Shown in pieces: positions 21,617-31,992 of a DNA stretch of 64,000 nucleotides (within the stretch, counting starts at the first letter, position 1; each line of letters starts with the position of its first letter). Made by a program: the position numbers and the translations under genes. The notes under the pieces are model-generated. The model was not told where the DNA came from, made no database searches, and saw only the letters and a program-made list of their open reading frames with translations. Origin of the DNA: Siphonodentalium dalli. Taxonomy: Eukaryota; Mollusca; Scaphopoda; Gadilida; Siphonodentaliidae. The stretch lies in contig CP136061.1 in NCBI GenBank assembly GCA_032622095.1, positions 168,893,107 through 168,957,106 on the forward strand, given 5' to 3'.

Positions 21617-24355
21617 CCCTTTAGCGTTCAGAACACCCCAGAGCGCCCCGCCGTGTAGCGTCCAGAACACCCTAGAGAGCCCTGCCGCGTAGCGTCCAGA
21701 GAGCCCCAGAGAGCCCGGAGTTTTGCGTTTTTTTCAGTCATAGTTTACAACAAAACTATTGTATTATAACACAACAAATTGCTTTCATTGTTAATGTAAA
21801 TAATAAAATATATGTTACATTATTAATTGTTACGTTTTTGTGGGGTTTTGTGGCAGATTTTGTACAATTTAATCGATAGTTGTCAATAAAATCGCAATAA
21901 AACGAATGGAATGCGGCGGTGCTATTTTTTTTAAGTCGACTAGAGAAATCTGCGTACTCGGGCAACTGTGTACGGTCGTCTAACTGACATTTATTTATTT
22001 TCGAACTTTATTTTTATTTCCAATAAAATATTTACTTGACTTGTTTATGTTTTTATATCATATGCATCCAAATATAAAACAATCACTACCATTAATTTGA
22101 CTATCGAAGCTATGGTAAGAGCAAGACGACATGCTGATGTTAGTTTTTGTTACTAAGGACGCTGTATTTGTTCTTACTGCTGTGTTAGTGTGTAGGCCTA
22201 TTCCCAAATAAAACTGTTTCCAATTATTTTTTTATTTCTCCTAATTCTTCACATGATCATATTGACAATATTATATTTTTTATAGAGTGTATAAAATGTA
22301 TTGAATAGCAATGCGAGGAACTAATTAGAAGCTTCCAGAAGCGTTTACCAATTTCTGAACACATGCCTTCCATCCAAGCTGGGCGCGAATTTCAATCTTA
22401 TAATTATCAATAATTTTTCAAGAGATATTTATCATTTAATCGAACAAAATTGCACTATTAGTATGTCCTTTGTTACAAGTTGAACATAGGCCAAACAATA
22501 TATCGATTACCGGTAGTTTAACTGTGTACACACCTTGTGTTTTGGCACTAACTGTGATATTCATTGCATCATCATTACATCAAGGTCAAGGTAACGCCTG
22601 TGTCTCAATGTGATTTATTTTTAGAATATTTCGTCATCCTTATTCAATACGTCTTGCTAACTATTATTTAGTTTGGCATCTCATATATTCACGAAGAGAA
22701 AAGCACTGTTATCGACCTTAATGGCCATTCAATCTTTTTCAAATGACAATATGTGATGGACATGATCTACGCATGCAAATGTGCCAAGATATATCGTAAT
22801 AAACTGGGTCAAGTTCGAAGTACGTACGCATTACGTTCGTGAGGTACACAGAAGGAGTTGTTGTCAGCGCTGAATATATAGTTCTTGCGATATATATTTC
22901 TATTCCGACATATTAAACATTATATTGTTACTGAATAGCATTTCAACTTCTAACCTATGATTTAAAAAATTGAAATTTTAGTCTATTAATGCTGTTTTTA
23001 TGTCTTTTTTTATACATGACACACGGAGTAATTGTCGAAGTATTTACATCGACGTTATACATCTTATTTCTGTATCCTCACGATCATGGCTTGTGTTTTG
23101 TTTACATTGGTTACTATTTGTGATCACGTGTCAACAACAGTTAATCAGATTTTTACAATACTGGAATCAATTTCACAATGCATTTCCACATTTTATTGAA
23201 TTTCGTTGGTACATTATTAAATCCAAATAAATAGAAGTTGGTTAACACTTTGCTAGTGATTCTGGAAAAGTGAAGGTAATTCTGGAAATCGAGGTTACAA
23301 CGTCAAACTTCATACAAAATCTTCGCGGTGTTTTTGTTGATAAAATATTGGGGATAATTTTATTAAAACGATGTCAAAGTATGGTACGCATTCATATGGA
23401 CATGAACTAGAGTGATTGGTGCACATGTAGATGTGAAAATTTAAAGGAATGCACGCGTAAAACGATCTCATTATTTTATTAGTAAGTGATTGCTAACAGT
23501 AAAGAAAGTACGGCAACTGTGTTGCCTTGCCGTCTTACGTAATACACAACTCAATGACGACGTTTTCTGTTTTGCAAATTTATATATGCAATATATAATG
23601 GGGGATAATTTTGTTTAACGATGTCAAATTATGGTACGGATTCATGTGGACATGAACTAGAGTGATTGGTGCACATATAGATGTGAAAATTTAAAGGAAT
23701 GCACTGCAAAACGATCTCATTTTTTTATTTGAAAGTGATTGCTAACAGTAAAGAAATTATGGCGACTGTGTTAATGTCTCACGCAGTACCGTACACAACC
23801 AGATCTCCGGCGTTTTTTGTTTTGCAATATTTCTGTTGATAATTGAACACAATAATACGATAAATTTTCGGAAATTACCAGCTGAAATGACAGCAATAAA
23901 ATTCAGAATCTGATACATTTCAATGCTAAATTGATTTTAATTCTATGCAACGAATCGGGGTCAAGAAAAATCCGGAAAGATACCTACCATTAGTACCAAC
24001 TCCATAGTGTCTCCTTGTTCTCCATCGCCAGATGGAATATATGATCAAACAAATCATCTTACCTGCTCTTCCCATACTAAGGATGTAGTATGAATTAAAT
24101 ACAAATAAATTGCACATTGCCAATGGGGGGGGGGACTTGACTTTCATAAATATGAAAATCAATTGTTACCAATTAATTAAAATAAAAAAAACCATCCTTG
24201 CAGATAAACAAGAGCCACCATAAGATTTAATAATACATTTTTTTTCCTATAACTTTGACGTTACCAGAAAGTTATATTGGCTGGGGTGACGACGTTCTCT
24301 CCTATCAGTATTGGTGTGGGTAATGACGTTAGACATATTACTGTTGGGTAAAGGG
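21617..24355. mobile_element. piggyBac-like non-autonomous element, copy 1
   Basis: TTAA flanks both ends (21613-21616; 24356-24359). Ends are CCCTTTAGCGTTCAGAACAC and, reversed, CCCTTTACCCAACAGTAATA. TTAA duplication with CCCTTT ends is characteristic of the piggyBac superfamily. The subterminal left part repeats GCGTCCAGA/CCAGAGAGCC. An internal ~255-bp tandem duplication starts at 23354 and 23603. No transposase ORF is present; the longest frames are short and unconvincing. Nearly identical to 41663-44444. Confidence 0.85.
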
Positions 24356-24359
24356 TTAA

Positions 24360-25362
24360 AGACCAAATGGGTTTATATATTTAGGTGTGGATGTCCCCCA
24401 GGTGACTCACATTCAGATTTGTTCAAATGAGTTCATCAGGCCAAATAGGTGAGAAGTCAGGGCCATAACTCTTTCCTTCCATAGTAATTCTTAAAACAAT
24501 TTCTTCTCAAGAACCATCTGGACTATTTAGCTTATGTTTGGTATGGAGGGTCCTTCGGTGACTGGGGTTTAGATTTTTTCAGATTTGGGGCATTTTAGGA
24601 AAATCAGTTCAGTTCAACTCTTAAAATCTAATGTGTGAAATTACCAAATGAATGGATCTCATAGATGGGGATTCACGTTTGTTCAAATAGGGGCGGAGAT
24701 AAGAGATTTAATTATCAACCAGCCACCCTACCTGTGCTCCGGCGGAGCTATAGTCATCACTCCTCGGCCATCCATCGTCTGTCCGTCCATCCGTCCGACA
24801 ACAATTATTTGAACATCTTCTCCTCTGGAACCATAAGACCAAATGGATTCATATTTGGTGTGGATGTTCCCTAGGTGATTCTCATTCATATTTGTTCAAA
24901 TGCGGTCACTGGGTCAAATAGTTGCGAAGCCAGGGCCATAACTCTTTCCCACCATAGTAATTCTTTTAAACTTCTTCAGAACAATAAGACCGAATGGTTT
25001 CATATTTGGTGTGGATGTTCCCTAGGTGACTCACATTCAGATTTGTTCAAATGAGTTCACTTGAAATAGTTGCGAAGCCAGGGCCATAAATCTTTCCCTC
25101 CATAGTATTCTTAAAGTGACTTCTTCTCAAATACCATCGGGCTATATGGGATCATATTTGGTATGAAGGATCCTTGGGTGACTGGGGTTCAGATTTGTTA
25201 AAATCAGGTCACTGGGTCAAATGTGGGCGGGGCCAGGGACATAACTCCAATTTTTTTTTTTTTTAGATTTAACTTTTAAAGTGATTATGAAAAGTTCTGA
25301 CTGTTGTGGTCTCCAGAGTCCCAGTCTTATCAGTCTTTGCAGTCTGGTGAGCGACCCCATTT
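24360..25362 (+). repeat. Helentron-like repeats (rest of interrupted copy, then family 1 copy)
   Basis: 24360-24732 completes the interrupted copy. From 24733 a family 1 copy with partial hairpin (CTCCGGCGGAGCTATAG), TCCG array and cores ends in the 3' block at 25302-25360, directly followed by a family 2 element. Confidence 0.7.
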
Positions 25363-25960
25363 TTATGTTTACCCATACCATAGTATGGTAAACATAGTGT
25401 CGTTGCCCGGATTGACCACTCGTCGTTAGTCCGTCCGTCCGTCTGTCTGTCTGTCTGTCTGTCTGTCTGTAGACACTTTACGCATGGTGCGATAACTGAA
25501 ATATTTACTATCTGATCGGAACCAAATTTTGTATATGAATTTCTCAGCACCAAATACAGATCGAGTTCGAATATGGGTTTGATCCGAGTTTTTTTTTACG
25601 GAGTTATGGCCCTTTTTCAACTTAGAATTTATGCATGCTGCCATAACTCAAAAAGAAATTATCTGACCATAACCAAATTTGGTATGTGAGTTGCTCAACC
25701 CAAAATACATATCGAGTTCGAATATGGGTTTGATTCGATGTTTTTTAATGGAGTTATGGCCCTTTGACATAGAATTCATGAATGCTTCGATAAATCAACA
25801 ATTTTTCAACTGATAGGAACCAAATTTTGTATGTGAGTTTCTCAACTCAAATTACAGATCGAGTTCGAATATGGGTTTGATCCGGTACTTTTTACTGGAG
25901 TTATGGCCCTTTGATTATTTTATTCATCGCTAAAATATATCAAAGATACACAGGTGGCAC
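25363..25960 (+). repeat. Helentron-like family 2, short copy
   Basis: Palindrome 25365-25395 (ATGTTTACC...GGTAAACAT), then (TCCG/TCTG)n at 25430-25471. Core units contain TCGGAACCAAATTT, ACAGATCGAGTTCGAATATG and GGAGTTATGGCCCTTT. Confidence 0.8.
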
Positions 25961-26563
25961 TGTCTAGATAGTATCTAATAAATCAGGTTCAGGATGCTAT
26001 GAAGTTGTCTCTCTTTTGTGTCTTCTCACACAGAGATATTATCCAGTTACAATACCATGAAGTTGCCTCTCTCTTGTGTCTTCTCACACAGAGTTAGTAT
26101 CCAGTTACAATACCATGAAGTTGGTTATCTTGTATTGAGTTAATTAACTGCTAGGAGATGTGTTGGCTGTATCAGATATACTTTATACTCTATAAGTATC
26201 TCTGGCCATATCATAGGTGGAATGTTTATACTATTATATTTTATATGCATGGTTATTTAAATTTCATCTTAAAGGCATAATCTGGTTTCATTGTTTAATA
26301 GCATTACCATTGGAATTTTGTTGGATTCATGGGAAGACAACTTTGGTTTTCAAAGTTTTAAAAACTTGAGTGCTCTGTATCAGTCTATGGGAACAAAATA
26401 ATTGTTCATAACACTTTTAGTACTGTAGGTCTAGTTTGTTTTATCTATATATTATTGGAAAGCTTTTTCGACATTGATTTCAATTGATTACATATGTGAA
26501 TTGAAAAATTAAAGGGGCACACCAGGTTTGATGTATTTTTCCTGTACTCTGCATGAGATAAAA
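25961..26563. repeat. 61-bp tandem duplication and unique flank
   Basis: Two direct copies around 25990-26120 (ATGAAGTTGYCTCTCTYTTG, CTTCTCACACAGAG, CAGTTACAATACC). 26130-26563 shows nothing recognisable. Confidence 0.6.
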
Positions 26564-26900
26564 CTTTTTATGTGTACCTATACCATAGTATGGTACACAT
26601 AGCGTCAATGTCCGGATTGACCACTCGTCTGTCCGTCCATCTATATCTGTCTGTCTGTCAGACACTTTAGGTATAATGCGATAACTCTAACATTTTCTAT
26701 TTGATCGGAACCAAATTTTGTATATAGGGGTTTCTCATCCCAAAATACAGTTCGAGTTTGAATATGGGTTTGATCCAATTTATTTTAAAGGAGTTATGAC
26801 CCTTCTTTTTTTTTTTATTTGAAATTTGGATTTTTCATATTTTTTTAGATTGAATTTCCTCGCTCAATTTAACATAAACAAATATTAAAAAACTTTTATA
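26564..26900 (+). repeat. Helentron-like family 2, truncated copy
   Basis: Palindrome at 26570-26600 (GTGTACC...GGTACAC variant), short TCTG array and one core unit ending in T/A-rich runs. Confidence 0.75.
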
Positions 26901-28159
26901 ATAATAAAAAAATTATTTAATTAAAACAAAAAAATTGTCATTGACACTAATTTGTTTTAGTTGTATTCCATTAATAAGGTGTGATGTCCTGTATTGAAAA
27001 TGTGAAGATTTTATTGCAATAGTTGCATGTAATATAATGATATCAATAAATTGACATGTGAACATCCAATATCCAGAGTATGAGAATACCTTTAACTCTT
27101 TCGTTGCCGAGCTAATTTTACACCTAAATTGTCGGAGAATTTATGAGAAAACTGATTTTATTGTGGAAAAGTATGATACAATAATAGTCTTCTTCTTATG
27201 AAATAATGTTTCAAATATCAAGGACATGTATGTAGGTGATTAGCCAAAGAATTGCAGGTGAATATTTTGCCGAAGAATATTCACGACAATTAAGGGGCAT
27301 AACTCCTTGTCACCCAAGGGAAATAACTCCAAATAAGGATATTTTTGCAATAATCCTATTGAAAAATGGCCCAGAACCTGCTATATTCAATATTGGTTTT
27401 CTGAGACAGTATTCCAACGATGATGATCTGATAAAGCTTTCTACTGTCTTTCTCATTTAAAAACTTGTAAGAATAAATTAGGGTCTAGTTCTGGTATAGC
27501 TGGACCATATGTGAGGAGCTACACAATGCAGGAGCCGATTTAGACTTTAGTTGCACAGTTTATTACGAAAATAGCTAGGTTTTTTAATTGAGGAAAATGG
27601 CAATTTTGACTGTCAAAAAACAAAACAAAAATTGTGATATATAATTAAATCTCTAACTACAAGCTTATCATCATTGTTCTATAAATAAAATAACAAAAAT
27701 GACACATATGCATGTGGTCTAAACTGTCACTGAGGCACGCTGGGGCCTGTGGGAGTTTATAATCACGCCGTTTGTTTTAGTGAATTGCGTTTTTACCTTG
27801 AAAAATAGGTGATTCATTCAGCAAAAACGGCAATTTTGACTATTAAAAATACTAATAAAACAATCTAAAGTACACATAATCTTTATTGTAATGTCAGGTT
27901 GTCATACTATCATGTTTAAATTAGTTAATGCATTGGTAAAATGCAGATCTTTGATATAAATAATTGTCTAAAAAAAAAAATTCTGAAATTGTCGGCCATT
28001 TTGGATTTCCGACTGCGGATCTTACATTTTTTTTACAAACTTATTTCATTATTTTAATTTTCAAACGTCTTAAAAAGGATTAAAAATCAGATATATACTG
28101 CAGAATTTAATTAGAAACAATTAAAACAATAATTTTATGAAACTTGAAAAACTTTTTTA

Positions 28160-30415
28160 TTATTGTCATACAGTTGTGATCAAAATAATTACGGTTACAA
28201 TTGCTTGCTTGGTGTGGATTTCCCTCCTTTAAGTGAGGAGCACCCCATTATATTGGGTATATAAAATAATGGAAGTAAAAATAAGTCAAATAAAACCAGG
28301 TAAAACTACAGTAATGATAAAATAGTTAGTAAAATTGTGGTACTAGTGAGTTAAAAGATTTGTGTGTGCGTAAGTTGCACTTAAAAACTTTTAAGTTGAG
28401 CTTTCATATGTACATATGTACATGTATATTTTTGTTTTGTTTTTAAGATTGGTATAGTTAAAATTGTCGTTTTGACAAGAATATTTACAGGTAGTTGTTT
28501 TGCCTGTACAGCTCGGCTAGTTTGTCATTTTATATGGGCTTGTCTGCTTCTGTTTTCAAAGTGTTTACTCTATGCACATGGATTGAGTATAAGAAATTTC
28601 TTGCCAGTTTTTCAGTTTGTTCTTTTTCTATATCGGTAAGGTTCCAGGTTTCTAGTTTTGTGCAGTCTAAGGTTAATTGAGTTAAGAGTTCTGGTTGATC
28701 AATAATGTATTTGTCAGTGGTAGTTTTTGAGAGACATAATTTGAGTTTTTGTATGTAACGATGTCGTTGGTTATACTAGTGTTCGTACATTGTGAAATGA
28801 AGTGTATTCTGTCCTCATCAGCTAGTTTGCATAGTGGACATATGGCAGAGGTCAAGTTTTGTCTGAATCTTTTTCTATTTATTTGTAGTAAATAAGTGTC
28901 TGTCATCAACCATGTTTTTATAATAGCCTTTTTTGTGGCAGCGGGTGAGTATTTTGATGAATCCCATACAAGATGACATTTGCTGCTGGAATTTTTTTGC
29001 AGTTTGATCATTGCTAATGTTGTTTTACTGGAGAACTCTCTGTCATTAATATCATGCCAATATTGGTATATAGCTTTTTTACATATTGTTTTCCATTTGT
29101 TGGCATCTTCCTTACTGTGGATGGTGTTTATGATATGCAGTGGGTCAGGAAGGGTATATTTGGAAAGTATGTCTCTGACATGTATAAACCAGCTATGGCT
29201 GTTGTCATTTTTCATGATAAGTTGTCTTATTGCAAGATCTCGCTCTGCAGAGTTGTGTGTTTTGGCTATATTAATATAGAATGTTGTAATTTTGAGATCT
29301 ATAGTGCCTTGGATGGGAATAGCTCCAATAAGTGCATTTGTAGCAGCATTTGCTGTGCGTGTTGATAAACTCTGCAATTGTCTCATGGTTTTTCGTTGGA
29401 AACGTTCGAGTTCATCTATGTCTTTTTTTTTCATATGTAGTATTTCTATACCATGCAGCATTCTAGGAATGACAAAAGTGTTCCACATTTGGTATGCTAT
29501 TACTGGTGATATACCGTTTGTTCCATGTAGCCCTGTGCCCATCAAGGAGTATAGGGTTCGTCTGCCCATTGTTATTTGTTTTGGGATATCTGGGGTATTT
29601 GTTGGATTACGCTCTACACCTAGGTGTTTGGTGGAGCCTACGATATTAACAGGAGTTCCACCTAGGACAGTTTTTATTTCACCATTCATTTTTTGTGTAG
29701 ATGTTTTCATTTGGACAATTTCGCATTTAGTTGCGTTCATTGCGAATCGATCTTTACATGAGTTGTTGTATACAATACTTGTGAGAGTTTGTAAATCGGA
29801 TGTTGTTTTTGCTAAGATGGCTACATCATCTGCACAGGTGGGGGCTGTTATATCAATTGTGCCAATTTTAAACCCAGCTGCATTATTACTTAGCTGATTT
29901 AGCATGTCGTTGTTAAATCTTTTATAGAGCATTGCTGATAATTTAGCCCCTTGTCTTATTCCTTGGTGAAGCAGTATATCTGAGGAGTATGATCCACCCC
30001 ATTTTACCTTTGTATTCGCCTCATGATGTAGTGAATTTACAAGTAGCCATAGGTCGCTGTGGATCCCATCAATGAAAAGTTTTCTCAGTAGGCTTTTATG
30101 CCATACCACGTCAAATGCTTTTTCAGCATCCAGGGTTTCTAATATTAATGTCTCATTTAAGTCTTTGCTTTCATTGTATGCTTCAGTTATCATAAGCCCA
30201 GCAACTAAAGGTGATGTGCCTTGAGTGAAGCCACGTTGCATTTTATTTTGTGATGGTAATAGTATGTTGTCTAGTTTGTCTTGCAGGGTTGCTTCTAGGA
30301 TTTTGCATATTATGGAGCTGATAGTTATGCCCCTGTAATTCCCTGGTTTTGTTGGGTCTTTGTCTTTTTTTGGTACAGGTGTTAATATGCCGATTTTTAT
30401 TTCTTTTGGATAATA
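28160..30415 (-). mobile_element. 5'-truncated non-LTR retrotransposon (LINE)
   Basis: Minus-strand LINE: the endonuclease region is missing, the RT ORF is followed by ~500 bp of 3' UTR (GGGTGCTCCTCACTTAAAGG), and it ends near an AATAATAAAAAA tail around 28150-28165. It lies inside a TTAA-flanked element, near that element's right end. Target duplication not resolved. Confidence 0.7.
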
Positions 30416-30472
30416 TCGGCCCTGGCAATTTACCGACCGGATATTTGGGCCGATAATATCGGCCCCTGGCAA
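28682..30472 (-). CDS. LINE reverse transcriptase ORF, 5'-truncated
   Basis: 596 codons without a stop. The first ~20 residues are translated from the host piggyBac-like end, so the start is not authentic. RT blocks in order: ILTPVPKKDKDPTKPGNYRGI (30-49), QRGFTQGTSPL (79-89), LETLDAEKAFDVVW with D115 and D121, HQGIRQGAKLS (169-179), and CADD at 213-216, where most LINEs have a Tyr or Ala-rich YADD/FADD box. A C-terminal CPLC...H...C cluster lies near residues 540-560. The enzyme would copy LINE RNA by target-primed reverse transcription. The pattern resembles I/Nimb- or jockey-group LINEs; the clade is uncertain. The ORF is intact but lacks the endonuclease, so it cannot act on its own. Confidence 0.85.
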   Translation of the reverse strand: MPGADIIGPNIRSVNCQGRYYPKEIKIGILTPVPKKDKDPTKPGNYRGITISSIICKILEATLQDKLDNILLPSQNKMQRGFTQGTSPLVAGLMITEAYNESKDLNETLILETLDAEKAFDVVWHKSLLRKLFIDGIHSDLWLLVNSLHHEANTKVKWGGSYSSDILLHQGIRQGAKLSAMLYKRFNNDMLNQLSNNAAGFKIGTIDITAPTCADDVAILAKTTSDLQTLTSIVYNNSCKDRFAMNATKCEIVQMKTSTQKMNGEIKTVLGGTPVNIVGSTKHLGVERNPTNTPDIPKQITMGRRTLYSLMGTGLHGTNGISPVIAYQMWNTFVIPRMLHGIEILHMKKKDIDELERFQRKTMRQLQSLSTRTANAATNALIGAIPIQGTIDLKITTFYINIAKTHNSAERDLAIRQLIMKNDNSHSWFIHVRDILSKYTLPDPLHIINTIHSKEDANKWKTICKKAIYQYWHDINDREFSSKTTLAMIKLQKNSSSKCHLVWDSSKYSPAATKKAIIKTWLMTDTYLLQINRKRFRQNLTSAICPLCKLADEDRIHFISQCTNTSITNDIVTYKNSNYVSQKLPLTNTLLINQNS

Positions 30473-30485
30473 TCAAAGAGTTAAT

Positions 30486-30880
30486 AGATGTCATTCCAAG
30501 CAAAATCTGTTATTAATTGAGTGATGACATATGTTACATAGCTCTAGGGGGGTGGTTGTATGAAGGTAAAGATGAACAACCTGCTGGCTGGATAATTGTT
30601 TATCCTATCTGTCAAATTTATTAATGGCTAAACAATTGGATCTCACAGTGAGAGGTCCTTGTGTGAATAGGGACAGAGTTATGAGATTTAAAACGACTCC
30701 TCCCCCACCCCAATTACTTTAACCCCTTCTTAAGACAAATTATTTGACCTTTTGATTTTAAGTTAGGTACTGATATATGTATTACTGTGATCATATCTTT
30801 GACCAATTATCAGTTATAGCTAATCGCTATCGCCAAGGTATGGGTTAAACATCTGCCGATCGTGATCGGCCTCTCGTTTT
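30486..30880. repeat. Family 1 core remnant and family 2 3' terminus
   Basis: 30640-30815 retains a degraded family 1 core. 30823-30876 is the family 2 end block (ATCGCTATCGCCAAGG, GCCGATCGTGATCGGC hairpin, CTCTCGTT), also seen at 36773-36804 and 41067-41124. Confidence 0.7.
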
Positions 30881-31609
30881 ATAATATGATGCAAAATATA
30901 TGGAGAAAGGTGACAATTATCGTCAAAAATAAGCATTCCGTACGCATCACTATCCCATTTTCTAGAAATTATTTTGTTGGTATGATTGATGCGTCTTATG
31001 GTTAAAGTGAATACATCTGAGCAGAATTGATTGCCCCTCAAAACAAAGTACAGGCATCAAGTGTGGTCTGACCTATAGTCATTTTTATCATCTACGTAAG
31101 TTTGATGTCGTGTGAGAGCGCGATGCTAACTGGCGATGCATACATAAACATGAATTATACCCGTTTATTTCAAGGTGAATGGGGCCTTCCATCACGTTTT
31201 AACTTCCACACACTCCTGCATCCATCACAGTATTTTAACTGAAAGTCCTTTTTATGGCCATGATTCAAGATTATTTCCGATGCCATGCTGTGTGATATAA
31301 TTTTATTGGGTGGTGGCATGCACTTAACTGTACATTAAATGTCGGAGCCATGCACAAAATCGCACACCATGACTCAGATGCGAGACTTGGAAACTGTTAC
31401 ATATCTATTTAAAAATATAATTATGGTGTTAGAATTTGTTACAAAGAAATGTATTTCATGTTATTTGTCAATGAAATTTTCACTTCATGATCATTGAAGA
31501 TACTCGTCGCCGATCGACAACGCGGCAGTTGTCTTTGATCCTACCGGCTATTTTCTGTGTGTGTTGTCATGCGTATGTTAGTGCTATCTGTCTATAGTTA
31601 TGACAGTTT

Positions 31610-31680
31610 TCCAAGCGAATATGTGTGAAAGTAGAGGGCTTTTGTCGCCTACGGCTACAAGATTGGCTTGGAAAACCATT
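31610..31680. repeat. Small foldback repeat, copy 1
   Basis: TTTTCCAAGC...GCTTGGAAAA bounds a shared core AAAGTAGAGGGCTTTTGTCG / CCTACGGCTAC. Second copy at 31922-31992. Confidence 0.6.
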
Positions 31681-31921
31681 TAGTTTTGTTCTTTAATATA
31701 TTCTAGAAGCTCGTGGCGTAGCAGTTTCGTCAACATCTATATCCTTCTTTCATAGAACCTAACCTCGGTTCTGTAATGATGTACTTCTCCATACACCATA
31801 TACAATAATCTGCTTCTCTACTGTTGGAATGTCAACCCAAATGGCTGTATTTGACAGTTGTTCTATATTCCGCCTTCAGTATTTGTTTATTTCTCACTTT
31901 TGCAGGCCATTATGGCCTCAT

Positions 31922-31992
31922 TTTTCCAAGCCAATCTGGGTTAAAGTAGAGGGCTTTTGTCGCCTACGGCTACGGGATTGTCTTGGGAAACC
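31922..31992. repeat. Small foldback repeat, copy 2
   Basis: TTTCCAAGCCAATC...GGATTGTCTTGGGAAA around the same core as copy 1, in the same orientation. Confidence 0.6.

Larger units (their letters stand above)
27096..30480. mobile_element. piggyBac-like element 3, carrying a LINE insertion
   Basis: TTAA at 27092-27095 and 30481-30484. The ends are CTCTTTCGTTGCCGAG and, reversed, CTCTTTGATTGCCAGG. The interior outside the LINE has no transposase. 27600-27850 contains two related GGCAATTTTGACT segments. A subterminal GCCGATATTATCGGCC motif is duplicated at 30410-30465. Confidence 0.7.

Noticed and set aside
28980-29897. Overlapping plus-strand frames of 99-201 codons
   Set aside because: Antisense shadows of the LINE reverse transcriptase ORF; hydrophobic composition follows from reading AT-rich codons backwards.
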